Part shown: piece by piece, positions 50,612 to 59,836 of the stretch | Layout: every line of letters starts with the position of its first letter | Position numbering within the stretch: position 1 is the stretch's first letter | DNA from: Symbiopectobacterium purcellii_A | Lineage (GTDB): Bacteria > Pseudomonadota > Gammaproteobacteria > Enterobacterales > Enterobacteriaceae | DNA: 64,000 nucleotides | Direction: 5' to 3' | Assembly (NCBI RefSeq): GCF_052050035.1 | Contig: NZ_CP189882.1 | Coordinates: 5,022,001-5,086,000 of the forward strand | The notes under the pieces: generated by a model | What the model saw: the letters and a program-made list of their open reading frames with translations, nothing else | What the model was told of the DNA's origin: nothing | Databases searched by the model: none | Program-made: the position numbers and the translations under genes

Positions 50612-51390
50612 TTTTGCTGTCCTTCATTCAGTATTTTTGATAGGTAAGTCAATCCTTTTACGGTGATCAGAACTTGCTCACAAACTCGATCCGTGCCATC
50701 CGGCATCTTAATCATCGTTACCTTATGAGCGAGATATCCAGACTGAATTTTATCTTGATATGCTAAATTGTTGCTTCCCCCCGGTCGGCGGTAAATCCAG
50801 CGGTTCTCACGCAAGAACGTGAACAGTTTTTTCGGCTGCACTTGAAGCGCTTTTGCCGCTGCGGTCGGATTCATCAGACCATCAGCATCAGCGATGCGGT
50901 CAAACGCTTCCACTTTTGGCGCATCCTCATGCATTTGGTTCTCCAGTAGATTTACATGACTTTTCAGGCGTTCCTTTTCCTCCTCCGCTTGGATCACCAT
51001 TAGAGCCAGTTCTTTGACGTTCGGCAGCGCCAGCGGTTTGAGTTTCCCTGTTCGATAGTCAATAAACGTCTGGTTCACCTTCAACCGGAACGCCGGAGAG
51101 ATCCAGCCAGCATATTCGACAGCCAGCAGTTCGTGAGCGAAAGTGCCTTGAACGCTTCCACCCTTAAGGGTTTTTATTACCGATACCGAGATCTCGGTAT
51201 CGCTCAATGTTTGCTCAAGTTCAGCGATTAAAGCCTGCGTGCTGTCCAATGCTACCCAGTAACTGGGGCCATTCTTTTTCTCTGAGCCGCTCGCCTTGTG
51301 TAACGCGTTCAGGTTAAACCGCCCTTCCTCATCGGTGGTAATTTCGACCCCAGCTATTACCGGCATATTTTTTTCTGTTACACTAAACAT
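50608..51390 (-). CDS. KilA-N plus KilAC antirepressor-like protein
   Basis: I place the start at ATG 51390 (MFSVTEKNMPVIAGVEITTD), with GGAG upstream, rather than 51462. The N-terminal KilA-N domain (RFNLNALHKASG, YAGWISPAFRLKVNQTFIDY) is followed by the KilAC domain (PTAAAKALQVQPKKLFTFLR, WIYRRPGGSNNLAY), which resembles that of the antirepressor at 2053. It probably counters the prophage repressor. The ATG overlaps the preceding stop. Confidence 0.82.
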   Translation of the reverse strand: MFSVTEKNMPVIAGVEITTDEEGRFNLNALHKASGSEKKNGPSYWVALDSTQALIAELEQTLSDTEISVSVIKTLKGGSVQGTFAHELLAVEYAGWISPAFRLKVNQTFIDYRTGKLKPLALPNVKELALMVIQAEEEKERLKSHVNLLENQMHEDAPKVEAFDRIADADGLMNPTAAAKALQVQPKKLFTFLRENRWIYRRPGGSNNLAYQDKIQSGYLAHKVTMIKMPDGTDRVCEQVLITVKGLTYLSKILNEGQQK

Positions 51391-51664
51391 TGTTCGATAC
51401 TCCAATGGTCTTGGCCTCGGACAAACTCGATGCTCTGGCGGCTGCAACCGCTGGGGCATCACCCAACTGATTAAATCCGCAATCTAAACCTTTCAGCCCC
51501 TCATCAATCAAACCTCGAATCACTTCAACGCTACTGATAGCATCCTCAGACCACAGCTTGTCTCTATCATGTAGAGCCACGGCTAACAGACTAAGCAGAG
51601 ACCTTGCCTTACTGATTGGTAAGGTGCATTCATCAAACATGGCGATGATTTCATTACTGTCCAT
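51383..51664 (-). CDS. Small immunity-region protein
   Basis: The 93-residue product (MDSNEIIAMFDECTLPISKA) has no known domain. It starts within the stop of the Arc-like gene and ends within the antirepressor start, so the three are one operon. Confidence 0.6.
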   Translation of the reverse strand: MDSNEIIAMFDECTLPISKARSLLSLLAVALHDRDKLWSEDAISSVEVIRGLIDEGLKGLDCGFNQLGDAPAVAAARASSLSEAKTIGVSNNV

Positions 51665-51815
51665 TGGGTACCTCTTCTATAAACGAACGCTCAAGACGTT
51701 TCACAACCTCACTATTCAGTGATCGCCCTTCATCCTTGGCGGCCTGTTTTAGTCGCCGTTTTAGTTCTTCTGGCATCCTAATTCCGGTCGGTGCGATGTT
51801 TCCTACACTCTTCAT
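51654..51815 (-). CDS. Arc-like ribbon-helix-helix repressor
   Basis: This 53-residue gene is easily missed. MKSVGNIAPTGIRMPEELKR RLKQAAKDEGRSLNSEVVKR LERSF has the strand-helix-helix pattern of P22 Arc (MPEELK...GRSLNSEV). It is divergent from the Mnt-like gene at 51927 with palindromic operators between. Arc would repress the antirepressor operon. Confidence 0.85.
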   Translation of the reverse strand: MKSVGNIAPTGIRMPEELKRRLKQAAKDEGRSLNSEVVKRLERSFIEEVPNGQ

Positions 51816-51830
51816 AAACCCTCCATTTGA

Positions 51831-51934
51831 CTACATGATGTAACCATTAAAATACTACATGATGTAGCTATCTTGTCAATGCTAAAATGACTACATTATG
51901 AAGTTATTTTTTCCAGAAAGGATTACATGATGAA
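51831..51934. promoter_or_regulatory. Operator array of the Arc/Mnt-like switch
   Basis: Four related sites occur: CTACATGATGTAA (51831), CTACATGATGTAG (51855, a perfect palindrome around GA), CTACATTATGAAG (51891) and ATTACATGATGAA (51922). The last overlaps the start of the rightward gene. TTGTCA (51873-51878) with CATTAT nearby is a possible rightward promoter overlapping site 3. Confidence 0.65.
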
Positions 51935-52232
51935 AGGTGCCAGCCAAATAGCCCCATTTGGCCTTCGTATGCCGGAAGAGTTAAAAGAAGCCATTGCAGA
52001 GAGAGCCAAGCGTAACGGCCGTTCAATGAATGCTGAAATTGTTCAGATTTTAAGCGATGTTATTGAAGATGTATTATCAACACCGGAAGCGCACAATAAT
52101 GAAGTGAAGTTCAAAATAAATTCGGTAACATCAGAAGATGGAACCCCCTCCTTCTACGTTAAGCTCGGAGAAGATGGCATTCTAAGAATTAGTGGGAACG
52201 TTGATTTTATTAATGGTGAAGAACCTAAGTAA
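51927..52232 (+). CDS. Mnt-like ribbon-helix-helix repressor
   Basis: The 101-residue protein contains APFGLRMPEELKEAIAERAK RNGRSMNAEIVQ, an Arc/Mnt-type DNA-binding domain, and a C-terminal extension of beta character. ATG 51927 or 51930 follows AGAAAGGA. As in P22 immI, it probably maintains repression of the divergent operon. Confidence 0.85.
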   Translation: MMKGASQIAPFGLRMPEELKEAIAERAKRNGRSMNAEIVQILSDVIEDVLSTPEAHNNEVKFKINSVTSEDGTPSFYVKLGEDGILRISGNVDFINGEEPK

Positions 52233-52280
52233 TTAGTAACTCTTTAATCAATATTAGCTAACCAAGGAAGCTAACGAAGA

Positions 52281-52709
52281 ATGAAGTCATTAGCCCCCCT
52301 ACTCTTAGCGCTCCCATTATCGGCGCTTGCAGGAAAAAACTGTTTTAATAATCACATAAAAGAAGATATGTGTAGACAAGCGTCAGATATAGCAAGGGAA
52401 ACTCAGCGTAGCTTACCTATAACCTTGTCAGAGCGAGTAGAGATGTACTCTATAGAAGCTAAAGAAAACAAACTTATAGCAAGAGTTAAGCTGGGAGTTA
52501 CTGAAGATGAAATACTAGCCACAGCAAAGCAAAAACATATTCAACCAGGCGTAGTTAAAACCAGAATGGCCGAACTTGCTAAAAACGGAGTTTGTGCAAA
52601 TAAAAATCCGTTCAGATCTTTTGTCAGGCTGGGGGGTGAAATGGAGTACATTTACACCCACCCATCGGGTAACGTTTATAGCACTGTCAAAATAACATCA
52701 TGTGATTAA
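52281..52709 (+). CDS. Secreted phage-encoded protein (moron candidate)
   Basis: The 142-residue protein has a clear signal peptide (MKSLAPLLLALPLSALAG, cut after ALA). Four Cys remain in the mature protein, suggesting disulfide bonds in the periplasm. The gene is codirectional with the Mnt-like repressor, so it is probably expressed in the lysogen. It is AT-rich. No family is recognised; superinfection exclusion or a host-directed role are possible. Confidence 0.6.
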   Translation: MKSLAPLLLALPLSALAGKNCFNNHIKEDMCRQASDIARETQRSLPITLSERVEMYSIEAKENKLIARVKLGVTEDEILATAKQKHIQPGVVKTRMAELAKNGVCANKNPFRSFVRLGGEMEYIYTHPSGNVYSTVKITSCD

Positions 52710-52713
52710 TCGG

Positions 52714-52890
52714 TCACTTCATCCCAGGGTCTACCTGATTAATGATCGGGGCTATCCAGAACAGGTTATTCCCCGGCAATAAAGTACGTACGTTATGCAT
52801 GATGCGATCGCCAGCGTCGCCATTTAGCACACCTGCGGTCACGTCGGTAACGGTGTCAAGTAGGCCAAAGGTCGGGGTTTTGGCTGGGTG
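52714..52890 (-). pseudogene. C-terminal fragment of an ejection-type protein
   Basis: The minus-strand frame TPTFGLLDTVTDVTAGVLNG DAGDRI and MHNVRTLLPGNNLFWIAPII ends at 52714. LLPGNNLFW echoes HTPGANLWY near the C-terminus of the 842-residue protein at 53370-55898, so it may be the end of a relative. It is joined, out of frame, to a different small gene. Confidence 0.5.
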
Positions 52891-53370
52891 TCAAGAACCT
52901 TTTTTTACCCAATTGACGATAGGCCCTACCGTCCAATCATAAAGAAAGGATAGAAAAAGACCTATAATCGCTGAGTAGAACCCTATGCCAAAAGTCACTT
53001 CGCTATCGTATCGACTACGCTCAAAACTGATAGAGCGAATAAAGGTGTTGTAATCAAAATCCTCAAAGCCGCGATTCAATCCCCCGAAAAACATAAGCAG
53101 TACACCGATAACTAAACAGAGAAAGCCAACCCGTTTAATCGGCGCATTTAAAGGATTAAATAGTTTTTTAAACGAGAACCTTTTACTGAAAACAAGAAAA
53201 ACCAATAAGAGAAAAAAAGCTGTAATGCCGATGACTAATACAACTAATACCGTATCGTGGGCCTCTTTCTCCCGAATTCTAGCGTCCAGTTGCTCCTCGG
53301 TTATGGCGTGCGCCATGATATTTTCATAAAAGTGCGCGTTTTCTTTTTCGCTAAAGCTGAATATATCCAT
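52891..53370 (-). CDS. Membrane protein with MDIFSF N-terminus
   Basis: From ATG 53370 (MDIFSFSEKENAHFYENIMA) it has three hydrophobic segments (TVLVVLVIGITAFFLLLVFL, VGFLCLVIGVLLMFFGG and GIGFYSAIIGLFLSFLY). The first 17 residues resemble the start of the ejection protein at 57178 (MDIFSFDENENRQFVDDI). It starts inside the stop of the 842-residue gene. Function is unknown. Confidence 0.6.
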   Translation of the reverse strand: MDIFSFSEKENAHFYENIMAHAITEEQLDARIREKEAHDTVLVVLVIGITAFFLLLVFLVFSKRFSFKKLFNPLNAPIKRVGFLCLVIGVLLMFFGGLNRGFEDFDYNTFIRSISFERSRYDSEVTFGIGFYSAIIGLFLSFLYDWTVGPIVNWVKKGS

Positions 53371-55898
53371 TATTCCTCCCCCCATACCGCACCAAAATTA
53401 GGCCATCTATCCGGCATTGTTTCACCAGGCGTCCACCAAGAGTTTTGATCATATTCTTTTTGCGCACGTTGGCGCATTCTGCGTAGATAGCCAGGGGAAA
53501 AATACTCCTGAATATCGTGGAAAATCATATGATCTAGTGCTGCTTTTGCATACCAAAGATTTGCACCCGGCGTATGGCTTTTTGCAAAGCGAACCCAGCC
53601 AGCGCCAACGTGAACATCATCCCCAGCAGCAGCTTTATGAACCGCACCTAAAGTGAGGTTATAAAGTGCTTCAACATCCCCGGCAACAGGGCCGCCGATT
53701 GAGGCAATAAAACTACTGCCGTATTGCGTTTGGTTTGCTAAAAGAAAATCACCATAGAGGCCCAGTGCGCCGCCTTTTAGCATTGCCTGCACCCAAAACT
53801 CGGGGGTGGTCATGTCGCGCGGATCTCTGCCGTTGGCAATTTCGCTAAGCTGAACAGCCATCGCGCCAAGCAACGTAGTCGAAACTATCAGCGCCGACAT
53901 ATACGCCCCTTTGCCTGCCCCCTCCTGCGCCAGTGCGCGCCGGACGTGCCGCATCACGATAGCGACCGGGAAACTTTTGAACTGAAGCGCAGACCGCCAC
54001 AACTCACCTATCGGGGTGCCGCGCTCCGTTCCGCGGTACATGAATTCACGCTCCCGCGCCCCCGGCTCGATAGTCCCCATACTGGCTTCGTCCTGCACCA
54101 CACCCAGCAACTTTGTTGCCGCATCGTCGCGCAGCCGGGCGGGCGTCGTGGAAAACTGTTTTGCCAGTGGCTCAAGTTGCTTATCAGTCAGCGCAAGTAT
54201 TTCGTTATGCGTCAGCGCGGTATCGCCCAGGCAGCTCAGGTCTGTTACCTCTGCTTTTCGCCACACAGCCCAATCCGCCGCCGTCACTCCGGCATTTTGC
54301 AATCGCTTCCTATCCCCGGACTCTAATTTATCTAATGAGGCATGCTTACGCGTAAGCGAACCAATCGCATCAAACATCACAGCCCCTAATCCTTGGTTAC
54401 TGGCCGCACTTAGGGCATTAAGGCCGGATGCCCGCATAACCAATCCCGCCACTTTTCGGGCAGCAGATGACACCCTGCCAGACGTATCAGTTAATGTACC
54501 CAGGGAATCATCTGCAAAGCGAGATAGGGAGTTTAGGTAATAGTTGATCCCAAGCCCGGCCCGCCGCGCTGCTGCCCTAGCCTCAGAATTTGCTGGATTA
54601 AGAAGCTTTAACTCATTTTCAAAAACCTGCACCACTGGAAGATTATTTATCTTGGCCGTAATCATGAGATTACCCTGATCACCAACCGCAGCCAGTGTGG
54701 CAGAACCCAAACGAGAAGCAACATTAATGCTTCGGTAGGTATCAAATGCATTTTTCAGCAATACAGACTCTGGAATGTCTTGCTGCCCGGCAACATCTTT
54801 ATATAGCCGCTCCGCCCGTTTTGCTGCGCGTTCGGTTCGTTTTGCATGTGCGGGATCTGCATCAATCATGGATTGGCGCGCCATATCCAGTTGAGTACGA
54901 AACTGCAAATCAGAATTAGGGCCAAGTGTTTCAATCAACGCTATATCCCGAGACAACCTTTCTACATGCCCAACCAATAGCGATAAGAGATCTTTGTCGC
55001 CATACTTTTGCTGCGCAAGCATAAAACTGTCCGCATCCTTGTAGTGGATACTTCTTGACTCACTCCCGTGATTCGCGCGCAAGCTGTTGCCAGCAAAGCG
55101 CCCAGGCTCAACCTTATTCACCCCACCCGTAGCAATCGTCTGTGCCGCATGAGAAAGAAAGTCTCGTAACTGAGCCTCAGTCATCAGCGAGCCGTCTTCA
55201 TTCAGATATGTGCGCCGATCTACCCAATTTACATGGTCATCAATCCATGCTTGTCTGTTTTTCGCCACCCTTAGCTGAGAGTGATTACGCGGCATAGCCC
55301 ATGACTCCAGACGCCCAATAGCCCCGCCAGCGTTATTAAAACGTTGGCGCAGATATTCGGTTACATCATGAAATTCTTTTGCTGCCGCTTTTGCTGCTGC
55401 ATTTCCACTACTTTCCCCATGTAGCTCTCTTATTACCGCTCGGTTCTGTTCAGGATCTGCCAGCAAGCTAAATAATTTTCCTTTAGTAGTTTCCACTAAG
55501 GACAACATCCGGGATAACGCCATATCCCTGATTGCTTTAGCTTGAGACTCCACGGATAAAACCCCACTGCGTTGATCGGAATCAAACGCAATAAGTCGGT
55601 CAAGAGCACGAATAGGAGTATCACTAGAGCTTTCCACATAATTTTTAACGCGGTCATGGGCCAGAATAGTTAGCGCAGTGCGCCATTTTTTTAATTTTGC
55701 CTCCCGAGTTATCTCGTCTGCTGCTGATTTACCCGCTTCCCTTAACCGATCCGCCCGAGACATTGACATCCACCCTGGGTTATTTTCCGCAAGGCGTTTG
55801 TGATGTTGGTTGATACGATTTTCGATACCGCGCACCTCTGCCTGATTAAGAGGGCGACCAATTGCATTAACAACCGCCTGAATACATTCTGCTCTCAT
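53370..55898 (-). CDS. Large internal virion/DNA ejection protein candidate
   Basis: The 842-residue protein starts MRAECIQAVVNAIGRPLNQA. It is long, helical and rich in Ala/Arg, with a membrane-compatible stretch (GAYMSALIVSTTLLGAMAVQ). It lies in the position of internal virion proteins in podoviruses. HTPGANLWYAKAALDHMIFH near the end is shared with relatives. It overlaps neighbouring genes by a few bases on both sides. Confidence 0.65.
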   Translation of the reverse strand: MRAECIQAVVNAIGRPLNQAEVRGIENRINQHHKRLAENNPGWMSMSRADRLREAGKSAADEITREAKLKKWRTALTILAHDRVKNYVESSSDTPIRALDRLIAFDSDQRSGVLSVESQAKAIRDMALSRMLSLVETTKGKLFSLLADPEQNRAVIRELHGESSGNAAAKAAAKEFHDVTEYLRQRFNNAGGAIGRLESWAMPRNHSQLRVAKNRQAWIDDHVNWVDRRTYLNEDGSLMTEAQLRDFLSHAAQTIATGGVNKVEPGRFAGNSLRANHGSESRSIHYKDADSFMLAQQKYGDKDLLSLLVGHVERLSRDIALIETLGPNSDLQFRTQLDMARQSMIDADPAHAKRTERAAKRAERLYKDVAGQQDIPESVLLKNAFDTYRSINVASRLGSATLAAVGDQGNLMITAKINNLPVVQVFENELKLLNPANSEARAAARRAGLGINYYLNSLSRFADDSLGTLTDTSGRVSSAARKVAGLVMRASGLNALSAASNQGLGAVMFDAIGSLTRKHASLDKLESGDRKRLQNAGVTAADWAVWRKAEVTDLSCLGDTALTHNEILALTDKQLEPLAKQFSTTPARLRDDAATKLLGVVQDEASMGTIEPGAREREFMYRGTERGTPIGELWRSALQFKSFPVAIVMRHVRRALAQEGAGKGAYMSALIVSTTLLGAMAVQLSEIANGRDPRDMTTPEFWVQAMLKGGALGLYGDFLLANQTQYGSSFIASIGGPVAGDVEALYNLTLGAVHKAAAGDDVHVGAGWVRFAKSHTPGANLWYAKAALDHMIFHDIQEYFSPGYLRRMRQRAQKEYDQNSWWTPGETMPDRWPNFGAVWGEE

Positions 55899-57178
55899 TG
55901 ATGACCATGCCTCAGTTCACATTCAATTGCAGCCATAACCCCCCGCGCATCCTGTTCAGCACGAGTAATTAACGCATCATCATCCCTTAGCATTTCCGTT
56001 GCGGAACGCTGAAAACTACTTCCCAAGTCATCTTCAACACGCACAGCAATGTCACCACGCCGCGCTAATACTTGGTTCGCGTTATCGATATCTCTGAGTA
56101 ACGGATCGACATTCTGCGTCACCGTTTCAGATGCTGTATCTGGTTTATAAGTCACATCCACTTGAGGGGCATTTGACTGCGCGGAAGCGTCATCAGGCTT
56201 AATGCTGGGTAGCTCCCGACCAATAAAATTGGCGTCAAAAACCCCCTCAACGCCTGATACATCAACTGGCTCTCCGCTATTAAGCTGCTCGGATGCAGTG
56301 TCCAAAGCTCTCTGGTGCGCGACATTAGAGGCCATATCCGCAGGTAACCCAGGGGCCGTATCCTCCCTGAAGTATTGCGCATTCCTTGCCGTTAATGCCG
56401 CATCGACTGCCGCAGGCGTTGCTGGCGCTCCAGCGTGGGCAAAACCGCCAAAGGCAGCCCCTAGCACCGTATCAGCAATTAACGCTGTAGCGTCCCAGAC
56501 CTTGTATTGTCGGGCCATATCCTGATAGCCCCGATCTTCCAGATAAGCGCCTGTGATCCCCCTTTGTGCTATACCAAGAGCGGTGTTACTCACTGCCCCA
56601 GATGCCAGCCTAGATAACAATGTTTTTGCATAAGGTGCGGCTGGCATAGCGGCACCCAGCCCAAGAGTAACCCCCTCAATAACCGCGCGCCCCGCGGAAG
56701 TTTCAGCATCTAATCCCTTACGACGCCCTTCATCATCAAGAAAAATAGCTTCTGTTCCGCCCGCCAACACAGCCCCACCAGCTACCCCGCCAGACAAAAC
56801 CCCAACACCCGCCCTCGACATTACATCCCCCAACCCATTTAATATCTGACCCGTTACCGTTGTGACGGTAGGGTCTGGGGTTTGCAATTCGATATTTTTA
56901 CGTACTATCCCAAGCTGCTCGTCAAGGTACCCTTGGATGTCTGTACCCGCGTACTCATCTACCCTTTTAGCGATAGGCGAAAGCAATTCTGTCGCGGGAG
57001 CACCAATTGCATAAGACAGCTTATTTAGTCCCCGATCAACACCGCGAATAGGTTCGACGATTAAATCACTAACAGAAAAAACACCGGGATTTATCTGCTT
57101 TTCAGATATGTGATTGAAACGCAAGATATCATCAACAAACTGTCGATTTTCATTTTCATCAAAAGAAAAGATATCCAT
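55895..57178 (-). CDS. Internal virion/ejection protein candidate with MDIFSF N-terminus
   Basis: The 427-residue protein begins MDIFSFDENENRQFVDDILR. A Gly/Ala-rich middle (GVGVLSGGVAGGAVLAGGTE) suggests membrane insertion. It overlaps the next gene (ATGA). The N-terminal motif is shared with 53370. Position supports an ejection role. Confidence 0.6.
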   Translation of the reverse strand: MDIFSFDENENRQFVDDILRFNHISEKQINPGVFSVSDLIVEPIRGVDRGLNKLSYAIGAPATELLSPIAKRVDEYAGTDIQGYLDEQLGIVRKNIELQTPDPTVTTVTGQILNGLGDVMSRAGVGVLSGGVAGGAVLAGGTEAIFLDDEGRRKGLDAETSAGRAVIEGVTLGLGAAMPAAPYAKTLLSRLASGAVSNTALGIAQRGITGAYLEDRGYQDMARQYKVWDATALIADTVLGAAFGGFAHAGAPATPAAVDAALTARNAQYFREDTAPGLPADMASNVAHQRALDTASEQLNSGEPVDVSGVEGVFDANFIGRELPSIKPDDASAQSNAPQVDVTYKPDTASETVTQNVDPLLRDIDNANQVLARRGDIAVRVEDDLGSSFQRSATEMLRDDDALITRAEQDARGVMAAIECELRHGHQ

Positions 57179-57180
57179 TA

Positions 57181-59310
57181 TTAATACCCTCCATAAAGAG
57201 AGAATGCTTCTGTTTTTAGATAATCAGGAACACCAAAATTAGCGGGGCTGTCGCCAAATTTTATATCTTTTATTTTTTGGTTAATAACAGCGGCTTCGGC
57301 ATTGTTAATGCCATCAATAGTGGCTTTTGAAAGATTAACAGTTAACGGGCGACCCTTCTTGTCGATCAATGCATCAATACCCTGACTGACTATATAATCA
57401 CCATCACTACCAGCAGGGACTAAACTGAACAAGCTAGCTTGCTTAGCCCTCGATACATCCATCCCCTGACGCTCCAACGCCTGATAAAGCAACGCAGGAT
57501 AGCGATATTTAAAATCGCTGGTACTTACACCGACAGGAACAAAAACCTTTCGTCCACCAAGCGTAATCGCTTCGCCTATCGTTTTGTTTAAAGCATCTTT
57601 CACCTTAGATCGGGTAACATCTGTTGAGTAATTTCCCTTTTGTGTGGCATCTCCGACGCCATAGGCAAAGGTTAGGGTTAAGGCGTTTTGTCGCGCTTGC
57701 GGCCTACCTGCAAACGCATCACCGACGATAGAATCAAACTCCTCTTCCCAAGTTTTTTTAGCCTTATCCCAACTCGACATATCCCCCTTCTGCCCTTTAA
57801 TTTGATCATACCCTTGGAGAACCTTATTTGTGCTTTCCATGCTTGGTAAAGATCCAGCTAATGCCGCCGTAGGCGTTTCTGGGTATATTTGCTGCATCAG
57901 TGCCTTATAGTCACGATCATTCGGCACCATGTTGCGCAAACGCGTTAATATTTCAGATTGTTGCCCGCTGGTTTTATCTTTTAACATTCCAGCCAGATAA
58001 GTGGCCTCCTGAGGCAATAAAACTTTATGGGGAACTTTAAAGCCCACCGTTGAGCTAATGGCATCCAACGTGGCGGAACGTTCCTGCAATTGCTGTGAGA
58101 AACGCTGAGTTATATCTGCCCCATCCATAGCACTCATCGCTGCGGCGGTTGTCGGATTTAGGGCAGTCATATCAAGGGGCGTAATAGCATCGCCAGTGCG
58201 GTTTTGGTTGAACAGCAGCGGGGTTTCCATTAACTGCTTATTGGTCTTCTGCACTGCGCTGTTTAAACGCTGGGCAAGGCGCCACTGGCGCATATCTCCG
58301 CCATTCGCGTTCAGGTTGGCATACAGATTATTGACGTAATTCTGTGACCCGGCAGGACCGGCTGAAATAACTTTCCGTATTGTGCCCTGATCAGAAAGTA
58401 AGTCCTTCACCTCGCCCTCGACACTTGTTCCTTTTGTGGACGCGATTAGTTTTTCTTGTTGCTCCGCCGTGGTAGGTAAATCGGAATACACCTGCTGAGC
58501 AAAAGAATTATACGTTCTGGCCGCCAGCGCCTCCCGCTTTGCCTCCGCTGCTGCTGCCTTTGCTTCTAACCGTGACTGGTACCCCATGGCCTGATTCAAT
58601 AAGGCATTGCGCTTGTCTGGATCCAGCTTATCAATATAAAAACCTTTCTCAGACGTAAGTTGGTTATTTAAATCAGACAGTGCAGCGCCGTTATCTCTCG
58701 CCTCCATTAATTTCTGTTGCGCCTGGTTGAACCAGTTTCGATCAACCCAGCTTTGCCGCACCTTCGCCCACTGCGCACCGTAAGCAAGCCGCCCTTGCTC
58801 CTCGTACGCGCTAGACATGACGTTGATTTTTTCGATATCTGCGCCGGGGTAATTGGTCAGTTTTGCAAGCTGATCAAGCTGTGTGTCCACTTGGTCACGC
58901 GCTTCGATTTTCAGTGCGGCGCGCGCGTAGCCTCGCGCAGTGGTAAGCCCATCGGATTCATAACGCTTCAAACCACCTTCAGCAATTTGTGTCTCTGCTA
59001 TTCCCAGCCCTGAAAACTGTGGTTTTTCCAGTGCACCTACGGCCTCGTTGTAAACGTTCTCTACCTGGTCAGCGCGTAATGTTCCATCCTCGACACGTTG
59101 GCGAATGGACTCGTTAACATCTTTAAGTTTGATCTGGTAATCAAGAAGAGACTCGCTCGCCCGAGCACGAACAACCGTGTTAATTTCTTTCTTTACATCA
59201 TCTGCCAGCCCTGCAACCGCTTGTCCTATAGCGCCTGCACCGCTCACGTTGACGTGCGTTGGCTGGGGTGTGGGAACCGAATTACCAAAATTACCGGTTG
59301 GGATACGCAT
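57181..59310 (-). CDS. Internal virion protein candidate (709 aa)
   Basis: MRIPTGNFGNSVPTPQPTHV starts a long helical protein with coiled-coil segments (ARDQVDTQLDQLAKL, AKAAAAEAKREALAA). It lies two bases from the following gene and shares its stop/start overlap with the upstream 174-residue gene. Proteins of this size and place are ejected with the DNA in epsilon15- and T7-like phages. Confidence 0.6.
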   Translation of the reverse strand: MRIPTGNFGNSVPTPQPTHVNVSGAGAIGQAVAGLADDVKKEINTVVRARASESLLDYQIKLKDVNESIRQRVEDGTLRADQVENVYNEAVGALEKPQFSGLGIAETQIAEGGLKRYESDGLTTARGYARAALKIEARDQVDTQLDQLAKLTNYPGADIEKINVMSSAYEEQGRLAYGAQWAKVRQSWVDRNWFNQAQQKLMEARDNGAALSDLNNQLTSEKGFYIDKLDPDKRNALLNQAMGYQSRLEAKAAAAEAKREALAARTYNSFAQQVYSDLPTTAEQQEKLIASTKGTSVEGEVKDLLSDQGTIRKVISAGPAGSQNYVNNLYANLNANGGDMRQWRLAQRLNSAVQKTNKQLMETPLLFNQNRTGDAITPLDMTALNPTTAAAMSAMDGADITQRFSQQLQERSATLDAISSTVGFKVPHKVLLPQEATYLAGMLKDKTSGQQSEILTRLRNMVPNDRDYKALMQQIYPETPTAALAGSLPSMESTNKVLQGYDQIKGQKGDMSSWDKAKKTWEEEFDSIVGDAFAGRPQARQNALTLTFAYGVGDATQKGNYSTDVTRSKVKDALNKTIGEAITLGGRKVFVPVGVSTSDFKYRYPALLYQALERQGMDVSRAKQASLFSLVPAGSDGDYIVSQGIDALIDKKGRPLTVNLSKATIDGINNAEAAVINQKIKDIKFGDSPANFGVPDYLKTEAFSLYGGY

Positions 59311-59834
59311 TAATTAATCCCCATGTTGCCGAACAGGTTGTTTGTTGATGCGCCGGTTTTGGCTGCTGGTTTATCTTGCGCAGTCTTCCAGCCAGAATAA
59401 GCTTTCGCACCAGATGACAGTAATGAACTCCCCGCGCTGATATAACCTGATGTGGCGGCATTGCGACCGCTAATCCTGTCAGCTTGCCCTTGTGCCCGAT
59501 AACGTGAGGCGGTGTTTTGCCCGTTGAGGATAGTCATCGTGGCGTCTTCTTCCGCGTCGCCAACAATCCCAGACGTAATACGCAACGCGGTACCCGATCC
59601 CGTATCAACGCCGGATGCAGCATAAGCGGCATTTGCTTGTGCTGCCTGCGCTGCACCCGCCTTTCTAATGCGCTCAGCCTCAACCCGTGCCGCTGCGGCT
59701 GCTGCGTCCGCATCGGCCTGTGCCTGATCGGCCTGATAATCAGCCATTTTTTTTTGCTGCACCCCGCTCGCTACAGCCCCACCAGCAGCGAGGACTGACG
59801 AGGCGACTAACGCAATTTCAACACCAGTACACAT
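59310..59834 (-). CDS. Small internal virion protein, gp14-like
   Basis: The 174-residue protein starts MCTGVEIALVASSVLAAGGA, with a hydrophobic N-terminus and a long Ala-rich helix (ADAAAAAARVEAERIRKAGA). MC...ALVASSVLAAGGAVASG and SGVDTGSGTALRI are typical of gp14-like proteins that form part of the ejection channel. Confidence 0.7.
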   Translation of the reverse strand: MCTGVEIALVASSVLAAGGAVASGVQQKKMADYQADQAQADADAAAAAARVEAERIRKAGAAQAAQANAAYAASGVDTGSGTALRITSGIVGDAEEDATMTILNGQNTASRYRAQGQADRISGRNAATSGYISAGSSLLSSGAKAYSGWKTAQDKPAAKTGASTNNLFGNMGIN

Positions 59835-59836
59835 AG

